The notes under the pieces were generated by a model. The model was not told the origin of the DNA, searched no databases, and saw only the letters and a list, made by a program, of their open reading frames with translations. Positions 51,453-60,370 of a stretch of 64,000 nt of DNA are shown one piece after another. The stretch is from CAVRCT01 sp963719645 (GTDB lineage Bacteria > Pseudomonadota > Gammaproteobacteria > DSM-16500): positions 372,001 to 436,000 of the forward strand of contig CAVRCT010000007.1 in the NCBI GenBank assembly GCA_963719645.1. The letters run 5' to 3'. Position numbers and translations under genes: made by a program. Positions within the stretch are counted from its first letter, which is position 1. The number at the start of each line of letters is the position of its first letter.

Positions 51453-52634
51453 ATGGAAAAATTAGACGTAATTATCATCGGCGCAGGCGCTGCCGGGTTG
51501 ATGTGTGGCATTGAAGCGGGTAAGCGTCGACGCAGCGTGATGGTGCTGGATCATGCAAACAAACCGGGCAAGAAAATTTTAATGTCCGGCGGTGGTCGAT
51601 GTAATTTTACCAATTTGCACATTAACCCTGCGGATTATCTTTCACATAATCCACATTTTTGTAAATCCGCGCTGAGTCGTTACACCCAATGGGATTTCAT
51701 TGAATTAGTGAAACGTCATCGCATTCCATTTCATGAGAAAACGTTAGGACAATTATTCTGCGATCATAAATCGAAAGACATTCTCGATATGTTGCTAAAA
51801 GAATGCGAGCTCGCTGATGTGACGGTACGTTTAAATACAACGATTGAGCAAATTGAAAAAATCACTGATCATCATTTTAAAATTAAAAGTTCGCGCGGTG
51901 ATTTTTACTGTGAATCATTGGTGATTGCCAGCGGTGGTTTATCCATTCCAACAATGGGCGCAAGTCCACTGGGTTACAAAGTCGCAGAGCAATTCAATTT
52001 ACCTGTTTGGCCAACTCGCGCAGGATTAGTGCCGTTTACGTTGCATTCACACGATAAAGAATTATTTTCGCCACTGTCGGGTATTGCGGTTGACAGCCTT
52101 ATCCAAAATGAACGTCAAACATTCCGTGAAAATATTTTATTTACCCATCGTGGTTTGAGCGGTCCTGCTGTATTACAAATTTCTTCGTATTGGCAGCCAG
52201 GAGAAACGGTTGAAGTGAATTTATTGCCAGACATAAATTTAGTAACGGCATTGAAATTGGCGCAACAACAACAGCCGCAAAAACAATTAAATACTATTTT
52301 GGCGGAGTATTTGCCGAAACGTATCGTGGAAGTTTTTTTAGAGTCTGATCTCGCTGAGAAAAAAATTGCTGCGATTGCCCATCGTGATTTAGAGCGCGTC
52401 GCTGAAAAATTTCACGCCTGGCAAATTAAACCAAATGGCACGGAAGGCTATCGTACAGCAGAAGTCACATTAGGCGGTGTGGATTGTGATGTTCTTTCTT
52501 CAAAGACCATGGCAGTCGAATCGGTACCCGGGTTGTATTTTATTGGCGAAGTGGTCGATGTGACAGGTTGGTTAGGCGGCTATAATTTTCAATGGGCATG
52601 GTCATCTGGCTGGGCGGCAGGGCAGGTGGTATAA
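51453..52634 (+). CDS. HI0933/BaiN-family NAD(P)/FAD-dependent oxidoreductase
   Basis: Flavoprotein of the HI0933-like family. The product is 393 aa. The N-terminal dinucleotide fold IIGAGAAGLMCGIEAGKR (~residues 7-24), MSGGGRCNFTN (~50-60), ASGGLSIPTMGASPLGYKVA (~160-180) and C-terminal GLYFIGEVVDVTGWLGGYNF are all characteristic. The physiological substrate is generally unknown; BaiN of Clostridium reduces bile-acid intermediates, but the family is far broader. Stand-alone gene. Confidence 0.92.
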   Translation: MEKLDVIIIGAGAAGLMCGIEAGKRRRSVMVLDHANKPGKKILMSGGGRCNFTNLHINPADYLSHNPHFCKSALSRYTQWDFIELVKRHRIPFHEKTLGQLFCDHKSKDILDMLLKECELADVTVRLNTTIEQIEKITDHHFKIKSSRGDFYCESLVIASGGLSIPTMGASPLGYKVAEQFNLPVWPTRAGLVPFTLHSHDKELFSPLSGIAVDSLIQNERQTFRENILFTHRGLSGPAVLQISSYWQPGETVEVNLLPDINLVTALKLAQQQQPQKQLNTILAEYLPKRIVEVFLESDLAEKKIAAIAHRDLERVAEKFHAWQIKPNGTEGYRTAEVTLGGVDCDVLSSKTMAVESVPGLYFIGEVVDVTGWLGGYNFQWAWSSGWAAGQVV

Positions 52635-52780
52635 GCTTCTATAGGTTGAGAACTCTTCAGGTTATCTTAAGTTAAGCCAAGTATGATTAATTTTACAGTA
52701 AAAACTTTTTTACATTATGTATTTCTTAATGTATTTTTTAATATCATACTCACATTATTTTTCAGCAACGAGGATATGGC

Positions 52781-53815
52781 ATGATTAGCACTAGAAATCC
52801 GTCATCAGACAATTTACCAAGGCCTGATTTAGCAGGCTTATATAAGATATTAGATGAAATAAAAAGCCTAGTAGATGATTGTGTTGTTGAGGCTAAGTTA
52901 GATGAAACGAATAAAGCGAATAAAGCATTGATACAAAGTTTTTATGACTTAGTGACAGTTAATCTAACTAAATTCAAAGAAGCAAGAGAACTCCAAGATC
53001 AAATTTCTGTTTTATTCCCCAAAAAGTCAATGTTTGTTAATCAGTTATTGGAAGAATACCTCGAGATCATTAGACACATTAAAGGGTTGCTAAGGGGTTC
53101 TAACACAGGAAAAATCCCAGGAATGATTGTTCAATCAAGACAGAGGTTAGGCACAATTCTTAGCGCGCAAGCGCTTAGCAATGCTGGCCTAGTAGATTTA
53201 CCCGCATTCAACCCAGCTTCACGTTTAAATTCTAGCGCTGCGCTGGATGAAAAACCTGCGCGTGAGAAAAGGAGAGTTACTTTCAATGTTGAGAATAATA
53301 CTGCTTTGGTAGAACGAAATTCAAGTGTATCTGATTCAGGATCTGAAGAGGCGAATACAAGCACCTCTGCCACCAAATACAACTCAAATGGTTGGAAAGC
53401 GTTGAAAATTCTTGGCGCGATAATTTTGGTTAGCGCATTGATCACACTTATTGTTGCTTCTTTTGGTGCAGCAATGGCCATTGTCGGTGGGGCTGGTGGT
53501 GTTTTCGCAATTTCATTTGGTGGATCTAGTGCTATCTATGGTTTGCGTCAATTCTGCAAACCTAGTCCTCCTAGAAGAAATCCGCCAAGTAAAGTTATTC
53601 AGACGGCAGATGCAAGACCTGCAGTAAAAGGTGGTACAACGGCAGGTTTAAAAATTTTGATGGATTTACTCGGCGTGCCTGCTGAAGCTAAGCCAGTCAT
53701 TGAGGGCCTCTATTCTAATCAACACGTTCATCCGTCTCCTTTGGTGAATCAGCAACCTGCACTGGTTGCGAGTGTCGGTGCAGATCAAAATCCTAAACAA
53801 TTCACACCTTCATAA
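52781..53815 (+). CDS. Membrane-hairpin protein of unknown function
   Basis: Not recognised. The 344-aa product has helical/charged residues 1-130, a Ser/Thr/Glu-rich region ~170-200, and a hydrophobic double segment ~205-250 (LKILGAIILVSALITLIV, Gly/Ala-rich second half). A basic RRNPPSK stretch and a Pro/Gln-rich tail follow. No signal peptide. GAGGA lies before the ATG. Architecture parallels the proteins at 23501-25267 and 30442-31668, so these may be a class of membrane-inserting, possibly secreted proteins. Confidence 0.65.
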   Translation: MISTRNPSSDNLPRPDLAGLYKILDEIKSLVDDCVVEAKLDETNKANKALIQSFYDLVTVNLTKFKEARELQDQISVLFPKKSMFVNQLLEEYLEIIRHIKGLLRGSNTGKIPGMIVQSRQRLGTILSAQALSNAGLVDLPAFNPASRLNSSAALDEKPAREKRRVTFNVENNTALVERNSSVSDSGSEEANTSTSATKYNSNGWKALKILGAIILVSALITLIVASFGAAMAIVGGAGGVFAISFGGSSAIYGLRQFCKPSPPRRNPPSKVIQTADARPAVKGGTTAGLKILMDLLGVPAEAKPVIEGLYSNQHVHPSPLVNQQPALVASVGADQNPKQFTPS

Positions 53816-53830
53816 TGCACCGCTTTCAAT

Positions 53831-53924
53831 CTGAGCCGCGACCGTCAGGGAGTGTCACGCATTCTGAATGAATGTAGGCGATAATCGGATCGTCGGCGAT
53901 CGCTCCCTGACGGTCGCGGCTCAG
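53831..53924. repeat. Palindromic element A between convergent genes
   Basis: ctgagccgcgaccgtcaggg and exact complement ending at 53924; the centre differs from the other copies. It starts 15 nt after the stop of the 344-aa gene and could act as a bidirectional transcription barrier. Confidence 0.9.
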
Positions 53925-53986
53925 TTTAAAACGATAAATTAAACACATGCATTAAATTTCTTTTAATCAAAAAGCTCGGTGAGTAT

Positions 53987-55306
53987 TTAGGGGATTATTC
54001 GCATATTAGCCTGCTCTTGAGCAGGAGATTTCTGTAACGCAGTTGCTATTTCATTTAATCTTTTTAAGAGACTATCTGAACTTCCTTTGTCTTCAAAAAA
54101 AGCGAAGGGTCGAAAAAAATTATCCATTAAGTGTGGCGCAACCACTTCTCTTGATTTAAAAAATGCTGCAGTGGGAGTCTCCCCTGTCTTTGCGTCTTTT
54201 GTTTCTTTTTCTGCAATTTGTTTTTCATCCCATGAATTGAAAAGCACGGTTTGGGCGCAATTGATTATTCCAGCTAATCTCTCCATTCTCGCCAGGGAAC
54301 GATAAGATAGCCATTTTTCCATTTCTTCGAGACCACTTTTTGCAGCGATTGAAAGAGTGGGATGTATTATTTTAATCAGGTTGATAACTTTTTCTGCTGC
54401 ATCCAAAATCTTTTTTGCGATATCATATGATTGAATTTCTGCTATTTTTACCTCTGCCTCTGATGATTTCTTTTTATGTGAGTGTGACTTTATTTCCGCT
54501 TTTAGCTTTTTTTTCAAATCATCCGCGAGCACTGAAAAGGGTCGTAAGACAAAATCAGGGCGCTTTTTATTTAATTCATCTGGACTGACCAATGACTGAA
54601 TGTCTTTATTGTTCTTAGCCATGTGCCAAATTTCCGGAAGGAACATTAGGTTGGTGTTGATATAAGCTCCGTCGTGTTTATCTAAACGCACTGAGACATG
54701 TTTATTGAGTCTGAAATCTGTGTCAGGACCTGGGGAAGCTTCAATACCTGCTTTCTCTAATGCAGCAGAAATGTTGTTCATTACTTTCACGGTAGCTTCA
54801 GCATCCAGTTTTCCTTCTTTGTTGCTAAACAAATAAAAAGTAACCGGTGCGCACGTTAAATATCGCTCCATTTCGGCTAAATGGTGGGCTTTCGATGCGT
54901 TTAAATCGCTTAATTTTAGTTGTAACAAGTTGCTGTCTAGAATTGCTTTTTTAGCGTGCGGGATCAGAATAGTATCAATATCGCTTAGTATTTCAGTAAC
55001 CCTTGTTATTTTCGCTTCAATATCGATCACTTTGACGGCGCGGAATATCTCGGGATGTGCCATTAAAATAGGAATAACAATATTCCAACCTTTTTTAATA
55101 TTGTCTTTTGAGCCAAAATTAAAGTGGCATTTAATTGGTAATAGGAACTTACGATTGTCTCCGCGTCGCGCCAGATGGATGAAACGACTCGATTTATGCG
55201 CTTCGTATTTTTTCTGAGTTTCATTATCCAAAAAATCCACATATTTATTTTCGGGGACACTTTTTTCCAGCTCATCATAGTTCAATACAAATCGATGCAG
55301 GGTCAT
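53987..55306 (-). CDS. OspF/SpvC-family phosphothreonine-lyase-like protein
   Basis: The 439-aa product's first ~220 residues match the SpvC/OspF/HopAI1 lyase pattern in order: RFIHLARRGDN (41-51; SpvC FIHARRES), K59-C-H61 (SpvC KFHISV), FRAVK92VIDIE (SpvC KWKVTDME), VTFYLF (155-160; SpvC FTLY), GIEASPGPDTDF (187-198; SpvC GVISGQCPESDV) and VSVR207 (SpvC SYRNE). His61 and Lys92 lie 31 apart, close to catalytic His106/Lys136 of SpvC. Known members remove phosphate from phosphothreonine of host MAP kinases by beta-elimination. The ~220-residue C-terminal helical extension is not in SpvC. The comparison is from memory. Its ATG overlaps the stop of the small upstream gene by 4 nt. Confidence 0.7.
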   Translation of the reverse strand: MTLHRFVLNYDELEKSVPENKYVDFLDNETQKKYEAHKSSRFIHLARRGDNRKFLLPIKCHFNFGSKDNIKKGWNIVIPILMAHPEIFRAVKVIDIEAKITRVTEILSDIDTILIPHAKKAILDSNLLQLKLSDLNASKAHHLAEMERYLTCAPVTFYLFSNKEGKLDAEATVKVMNNISAALEKAGIEASPGPDTDFRLNKHVSVRLDKHDGAYINTNLMFLPEIWHMAKNNKDIQSLVSPDELNKKRPDFVLRPFSVLADDLKKKLKAEIKSHSHKKKSSEAEVKIAEIQSYDIAKKILDAAEKVINLIKIIHPTLSIAAKSGLEEMEKWLSYRSLARMERLAGIINCAQTVLFNSWDEKQIAEKETKDAKTGETPTAAFFKSREVVAPHLMDNFFRPFAFFEDKGSSDSLLKRLNEIATALQKSPAQEQANMRIIP

Positions 55307-55611
55307 TTAAAACACCTCTTCTTAACTATAGCCTCTAGGGAGGAAATAGTAAGATGTTGTTCATCGACAAAATCAATTCGGGGTGCAACAGAGGTGAGAT
55401 GTTGAGTACGGCTAAAAAACCATTCTATCGCAAAAAAATTACCACATTTAGCCGCTTCAATTAAGGGGTGACGTCTCATCCCATTGAAATTTTCATAGAT
55501 ACCACAGGCTTTATCTAATTGAGCGTAAACCTTATCGTGCGGATGTTTTACCGTGTCGCGAATGGCTTTTACTAATGCGCCACTGGTCGTTTTAGGCGGA
55601 TGGCTATTCAT
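55303..55611 (-). CDS. Small ankyrin-like protein coupled to the lyase-like gene
   Basis: The 102-aa product starts MNSHPPKTTSGALVKAIRD. GAGAGA lies ~8 nt upstream; a longer in-frame start at 55719 overlaps repeat sequence and is rejected. It contains one ankyrin-like helix pair, RRHPLIEAAKCGNFFAIEWF (~residues 46-65); the rest is unassigned. Its stop overlaps the next ATG (ATGA), so the two are cotranslated. It could be a partner or chaperone for the lyase-like protein, or the remnant of a longer ankyrin gene. Confidence 0.6.
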   Translation of the reverse strand: MNSHPPKTTSGALVKAIRDTVKHPHDKVYAQLDKACGIYENFNGMRRHPLIEAAKCGNFFAIEWFFSRTQHLTSVAPRIDFVDEQHLTISSLEAIVKKRCFK

Positions 55612-55721
55612 AATCAATCTCTCATATAGGTCACAAAATGATCTTATTGTAACAAATATGCACATTTTTGACAAATGTATTAGCGATCTATGCGTTGTTG
55701 CAGAATGAGCCGCATTCAAAC

Positions 55722-55932
55722 CGAGCCGTGATCGTTAGGGCGTATCTTTATAAATAACTTTAATGACTGCTGCTTAGAACGCCTTCCCCTAGGGCTGGCG
55801 AATCGACACAAATTTAATCTAACAATCTGATTATAACGCCTCCTCTTGCAAAGATATCTACACAGACCACCCATGTGTCGTCCCGCGCTAAAAGCCGCGC
55901 GGGACGACACATGGGTGGTTTGTGTAGATCTT
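55722..55932. repeat. Decayed A/B composite with inserted hairpin C
   Basis: Half of element A (55722-55740, gagccgtgatcgttaggg) runs directly into the left end of element B (55741-55790). B breaks off, and 55851-55932 is a strong hairpin (ctacacagaccacccatgtg tcgtcccgcg and complement). A few bases of B (cttgacgcgca) resume after it. The gap 55612-55968 contains no gene. Confidence 0.75.
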
Positions 55933-55968
55933 TAGCTTGACGCGCATGGAGTTTTATCCAGGCTACTA

Positions 55969-57231
55969 TTAAATCTCAAATGACGTTTCTAATTTTTTCG
56001 CGACAGCAACATTTTTCAATTTAACATACTGCGGCAAGCCATTTTTGAATGGCGGGTAGTCTTCACCTTGGATCAAAGGTGCTAAATACTCGCGGCATTT
56101 GTTAGTAATACCAAAACCATCTGCCGAAATATAATCACGCGGCATATGCACTTCGACATTGGCCACTTTTTCTAAAGGTGCTTCACCAATCGACCAACGA
56201 TAAGGTGAGTTGGAGTCACGCACGATAATCGGCATCACCGCATTTTTACCGTTTAAAGCAAATTCAACCGCTTTTTTGCCTAATTCATAGGCTTGTTCCA
56301 CGTCGGTTTTGGAAGCAATGTGACGCGCTGCACGTTGTAAGTAATCGCATAATGCCCAGTGATATTTATAACCTAAGTTATCTTTGATTAATTTCGCGAT
56401 CATTGGCGCGACACCGCCTAATTGCTTATGACCAAATGCATCCACTAATCCGGATTCAGAAATAAAACTGCCATCTTGGTTACGTACACCTTCAGAGACC
56501 ACAATGGAACACGAGCCAAATTTTTTCACGCAGTGTTGTACGCGTTGTAAAAAAGCTTCCGGTGCAAAAGGCATTTCAGGTAATAAAATGAGGTGAGGTG
56601 CATCGCCTTCTTTTTCTGCGGCAAGACCACTTGCCGCAGCAATCCAGCCCGTGTGACGTCCCATCACTTCCATGATAAAAACTTTGGTTGAAGTGAGTGC
56701 CATCGATTCCACATCTAAACCCGCTTCACGGATAGACACAGCGACGTATTTTGCAACCGATCCAAAACCAGGTGAATTGTCTGTGAAGGGTAAATCATTA
56801 TCAACCGTTTTTGGAATGCCAATGCAAGTGATGGGATAACCTAATAGAGAGCCAATTTGCGACACTTTGTGTGCGGTATCTTGTGAGTCGCCGCCGCCAT
56901 TATAAAAAAAGTAACGAATGTTGTGCGCAGAAAACACTTCAATTAGCCGCTCATATTGCGTACGGTGTTTTTCGATAGAGCCAAGTTTATGGCGGCAGGA
57001 ACCAAATGCGCCAGCAGGTGTATATCGGAGGGCTGCAATATCGGCATCCGATTCTTGGCCAGTGTCGATCAAATCTTCAGTCAATGCGCCGATAATGCCA
57101 TTTCGTGCAGCAAACACATTGGCAATTTTATCCGGGTGTTGACGCGCTGTTTGGATAACGCCGCAGGCAGAGGCATTAATGACGGAAGTGACGCCACCAG
57201 ATTGAGCGTAAAGCGCATTGTAGGTCGACAT
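55969..57231 (-). CDS. pfp: Pyrophosphate-dependent 6-phosphofructokinase
   Basis: Reversible PPi-using phosphofructokinase of glycolysis. The product is 420 aa. YNGGGDSQDTA replaces the GGDGS of ATP enzymes, and PKTVDNDLPFTDNSPGFGSVA carries the Lys typical of PPi-dependent forms. MEVMGRHTGWIAAASGLA is the sugar-phosphate-binding segment. The family is common in Legionella-type bacteria that lack ATP-PFK. Single gene, separated from usp by an intrinsic terminator. Confidence 0.93.
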   Translation of the reverse strand: MSTYNALYAQSGGVTSVINASACGVIQTARQHPDKIANVFAARNGIIGALTEDLIDTGQESDADIAALRYTPAGAFGSCRHKLGSIEKHRTQYERLIEVFSAHNIRYFFYNGGGDSQDTAHKVSQIGSLLGYPITCIGIPKTVDNDLPFTDNSPGFGSVAKYVAVSIREAGLDVESMALTSTKVFIMEVMGRHTGWIAAASGLAAEKEGDAPHLILLPEMPFAPEAFLQRVQHCVKKFGSCSIVVSEGVRNQDGSFISESGLVDAFGHKQLGGVAPMIAKLIKDNLGYKYHWALCDYLQRAARHIASKTDVEQAYELGKKAVEFALNGKNAVMPIIVRDSNSPYRWSIGEAPLEKVANVEVHMPRDYISADGFGITNKCREYLAPLIQGEDYPPFKNGLPQYVKLKNVAVAKKLETSFEI

Positions 57232-57315
57232 AGTTTGATCCTTCTCTCAAAATGAAATGCGATGACTATAACTTGGTTATTGGCATTATTTCAAGGGCTT
57301 CAAAGAAAGAGTTGG

Positions 57316-57359
57316 AAAAAAAATCACTCTCTTTTTAAGCGGTTGCTAAAAAGAGAGTG
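57316..57359 (-). terminator. Rho-independent terminator of the universal stress gene
   Basis: 12-bp stem cactctcttttt / aaaaagagagtg (57325-57336, 57348-57359) followed on the minus strand by eight T residues (57316-57323). It ends transcription before pfp. Confidence 0.85.
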
Positions 57360-57403
57360 TGGCGTCGGACCAAAAAACAACATGGAGAATAGCTAGCGCG
57401 GTG

Positions 57404-57838
57404 TTAAATCGTGACAAGACTGCTAATGCTTCGGATAGGCGTCGTTGCCCGAGCTTTTTTCGACAGTGAAAAAGACTCATGTAAATCTTGGATACTGGTG
57501 CTGCTCGCCAAAATAAAATGCGTATTTAATTTATCAGCTAAGCGCAGTACTTCCGTGCGAATCCGGCCAGAGACCAACCATTGTTGCGGTTTGGTAATGC
57601 CTAATTCTCTGCCCATTTTGTTTAATGTTCGGGTGGCTTCTTCGTAATAACCCTCAACCAATCGCACCATTGAAGGAATATTGAAATAGCAGGTAGGTAA
57701 GTTGGGTATGACATGGACTAATGATAAGCGGATGTCTAATCCCTGTTCTTTAGCGTGCAAAAAAGCTTCTTTAATTAAAACAAGTTCGCTTTCCGTTGCA
57801 GAATTTGTTACAAGTAATACATTCTTTGGTTCCATCAT
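57404..57838 (-). CDS. Universal stress protein (UspA-like)
   Basis: The 144-aa product has the alpha/beta Usp fold start VLLVTNSATESELVLIKEAF, then LSLVHVIP, VSGRIRTEVLRLADKLNTHFILASS and an SSLVTI-like last strand. The ATP-binding G-2x-G-9x-G(S/T) signature is not intact, so it is probably of the non-ATP-binding type. It lies downstream of the FixL/FixJ-like pair with a 220-bp gap, where 57892-57910 forms a small cccgc/gcggg hairpin. Own terminator follows. Confidence 0.8.
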   Translation of the reverse strand: MMEPKNVLLVTNSATESELVLIKEAFLHAKEQGLDIRLSLVHVIPNLPTCYFNIPSMVRLVEGYYEEATRTLNKMGRELGITKPQQWLVSGRIRTEVLRLADKLNTHFILASSTSIQDLHESFSLSKKARATTPIRSISSLVTI

Positions 57839-58058
57839 GACTGCTCTCCATTTTTCTTCTTCACTATCATCCTAATTTTTAGCCTATTTTCCCGCGTTTT
57901 TTAGCGGGGAACGATAATGATCTCACTATTGATGGCTTAGTGAAATTGGAGATTACCAAGGCTTTAATGATTAGTGTTCCCTAAAAAAGCAAGGGTTTTT
58001 CCTTAATGAAGCAAGGAGGTTTGGGAGCAGGTTGTACCACTTTCGTCGAGCTGGCTTA

Positions 58059-58688
58059 TTAATTTTCATCTACGGGTTCTTGGACGCCATTTGTCAGCAC
58101 TAATTTGACTAATTCAGGCACCGATTTCACACTCATTTTTTTCATGACACTGGCGCGATGAGCTTCCACTGTTTTAAGTGAAATATTTAATTCAGCTGAA
58201 ATCACTTTATTTTGTTTACCCGCAACAATGCCTTGCAATACTTGCACTTCACGCGGTGACAATAAAGCAAATTTTGCTTCCGCTTGCGCATTCTCTTGTT
58301 GTTTTTCGCGAGACGTTTTATCTTGACGCAACGCTTTATTGATACTTTCTAATAAGACTTGATCATTAAACGGTTTCGTTAAAAAGTCGACGGCACCCGC
58401 TTTCATCACACGCACCGCGAGTGGTACATCGCCGTGACCACTGATGAAGATAATGGGTAACGTCGCGCCTAATTCATTTAATTTCAGCTGTAATTCAGGC
58501 CCACTCATTCCGGGCATGCGAACATCGAGAAGGATGCAGCCAGGTTGATTGGGATTGTAATCTGATAAAAAGTCTTGCGCACGAATATAGGATTTGGGTT
58601 TTAAACCAACCGATTCAATCATCCAAGTGAGGGATTCAACCATCGCTTGATCGTCATCAACAACATAAACAACTGGATCCTGCATCAT
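58059..58688 (-). CDS. FixJ/NarL-type response regulator
   Basis: The 209-aa product has a receiver domain (VVYVVDDDQAMVESL; phospho-Asp in CILLDVRMPGMSG, ~residue 56; Lys in FLTKPF) and a LuxR-type helix-turn-helix (LSPREVQVLQGIVAGKQNKVISAELNISLKTVEAHRASVMKK without a break, ~145-187). The sequence is closest to FixJ/TtrR-type regulators. A strong AGGAGG lies 5 nt before the ATG, and the start is 9 nt after the kinase stop. Signal and targets unknown. Confidence 0.92.
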   Translation of the reverse strand: MMQDPVVYVVDDDQAMVESLTWMIESVGLKPKSYIRAQDFLSDYNPNQPGCILLDVRMPGMSGPELQLKLNELGATLPIIFISGHGDVPLAVRVMKAGAVDFLTKPFNDQVLLESINKALRQDKTSREKQQENAQAEAKFALLSPREVQVLQGIVAGKQNKVISAELNISLKTVEAHRASVMKKMSVKSVPELVKLVLTNGVQEPVDEN

Positions 58689-58697
58689 TGTATCCTC

Positions 58698-60284
58698 CTA
58701 GTTAATAGGTAATTCAAATTTGATGGAACTGCGGTGATAGCTATTTGGAACAATGGTAAATTGTCCGCCGTGTGCTTCAATAATTGAACGGCAAATGGCG
58801 AGTCCCATGCCTCGGCCATGTGCTTTGGTCGTAAAGAATGGTTCAAATACTTTATGAATCATTTCTTTCGAAAAACCAGGACCTGAATCCATCACGCAGA
58901 TTTCAACCGCTGTCGTACTGACAACGCGCGTTTGAATTTGAATTCGGCGTTTGGCGGAATCAATTTCTTTCATGGCTTCAATCGCGTTTTGAATTAAATT
59001 TAACATGACTTGTTGTACTTGAATGCGATCGGCGGAAATGAGTTGTAAATCTTTCGCTAAATCAAATTCAATTTTGGTTTTTGATCGATTCAAATCACTG
59101 CGAATAAGGCTCACCGTTTCTCGGATTAAACTATTCATTTTGCAAGTTGTTTTGACTAACTGGCCTTTGCAGAAAAAGTTTTTTAATCGATGTATGACTT
59201 CGCCCGCTCGCTCAGCTTGTGAGACAGCTTTATTCATAATTTCGACGAGCTGAGAGGGATCATGGTTTTCTTTTTGTAAGTACCGAACACACCCTTGGGT
59301 GTAATTAACAATGGCAGCAAGAGGTTGGCTGATTTCATGCGCCATACCGGAAGCCATTTCTTCCATCGAACTTAAACGGAAAACATGCGCTAATTGCTGT
59401 CCTCGTAAGCGGGCTTTTTTATCTAAGATTTGATCGGTCACATCGCGTGAAGCGGCTTGAATTTCTCGAATAATATTGGTGTGTTCATCACGAATGACGC
59501 GGATATTGCTTTCAAACCAGCGATAATCGCCTTCTTTGCCACGAATCCGATACGTGATGATATGAAAATGCTTGGTATGATCTTTGCGACGATTAAATGC
59601 CCGTTTTAATTTACCAATGTCATCATAGTGGACAAATTTGTAAATAGTGGTGCCAATTAATTCTTCCGGCGAGAATCCTAATAATGTTTTGCTAGAAGGC
59701 GAGCAATAAAGATAGGTGCCGTCGGGTGCTAATCGGGCAATGATGTCGGTCGCATTTTCAGCTAAAAGGTGAAAGCGTAATTCACTTTCCCGTAAATTCT
59801 TTTCTAATTGTTCGGTAGCCGAAATGCTTTTAACCAAAAGAGCATTGTGCAGATAAAAAGCATCCAATTGACTATTTAGTTCTTGATTCATTTTGCGCAA
59901 TGATTTTTGTAAGTCTGTTTCTAGTTGTTTTTGTTCAGTGACATTTTGATGGGTGATCAGTGTTAAGGATTTATTATTTTGCGCATTCTGGATTAACGTC
60001 GCGGTTGTTTTGCAAATGCCGGTGATGCCGTTTTTGCGAAGATAGGCAGTTTCTGCGACCCATTTTTTTTGCTGTGGCAAAATGTCTTGAATGATTTTGG
60101 GGAAAGGATGATTTTGTTGGTAGATGAGATTCAATGATCGACCGATGACTTCTTTTTTGGGATAGCCAAATAAAGTTGTTGCACCTTGATTCCAATCTAG
60201 GATGCGGCCGGTTTTATCGAGAATAACGGCGCTATCGGCAATTGCTTCAAACAAAGAATGTATGTCAATTTCATCCAATGTCAT
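58698..60284 (-). CDS. PAS-PAS sensor histidine kinase (FixL-like)
   Basis: The 528-aa product is soluble with no membrane segment. Two PAS domains (~8-120 and ~165-290, the second ending in a PAC-like DGTYLYCSPSSKTLLGFSPE...RDVTDQ) precede a short coiled coil and the H box MAHEISQPLAAIVNYTQGC (His near 316). The ATPase has N (NLIQNAIEAM), G1 (VMDSGPGFS), F and G2 (GRGMGLAICRSIIEAHGG) boxes. The haem-binding His of rhizobial FixL could not be assigned, so oxygen sensing is not claimed. Cotranscribed with the regulator below. Confidence 0.93.
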   Translation of the reverse strand: MTLDEIDIHSLFEAIADSAVILDKTGRILDWNQGATTLFGYPKKEVIGRSLNLIYQQNHPFPKIIQDILPQQKKWVAETAYLRKNGITGICKTTATLIQNAQNNKSLTLITHQNVTEQKQLETDLQKSLRKMNQELNSQLDAFYLHNALLVKSISATEQLEKNLRESELRFHLLAENATDIIARLAPDGTYLYCSPSSKTLLGFSPEELIGTTIYKFVHYDDIGKLKRAFNRRKDHTKHFHIITYRIRGKEGDYRWFESNIRVIRDEHTNIIREIQAASRDVTDQILDKKARLRGQQLAHVFRLSSMEEMASGMAHEISQPLAAIVNYTQGCVRYLQKENHDPSQLVEIMNKAVSQAERAGEVIHRLKNFFCKGQLVKTTCKMNSLIRETVSLIRSDLNRSKTKIEFDLAKDLQLISADRIQVQQVMLNLIQNAIEAMKEIDSAKRRIQIQTRVVSTTAVEICVMDSGPGFSKEMIHKVFEPFFTTKAHGRGMGLAICRSIIEAHGGQFTIVPNSYHRSSIKFELPIN

Positions 60285-60370
60285 GACTCATCTCTTCCTT
60301 TCTTCCTTGGGTTCCTTTCCAATTTGTTATAGTATACCTGCTTTTCTGATTGACTCGAAGGATTAAAATA

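Noticed and set aside
58059..60284. Two-component pair as the missing KdpD/KdpE
   Set aside because: The kinase has PAS domains and no KdpD N-terminal or membrane region, and the regulator is FixJ/NarL-type, not OmpR-type like KdpE.
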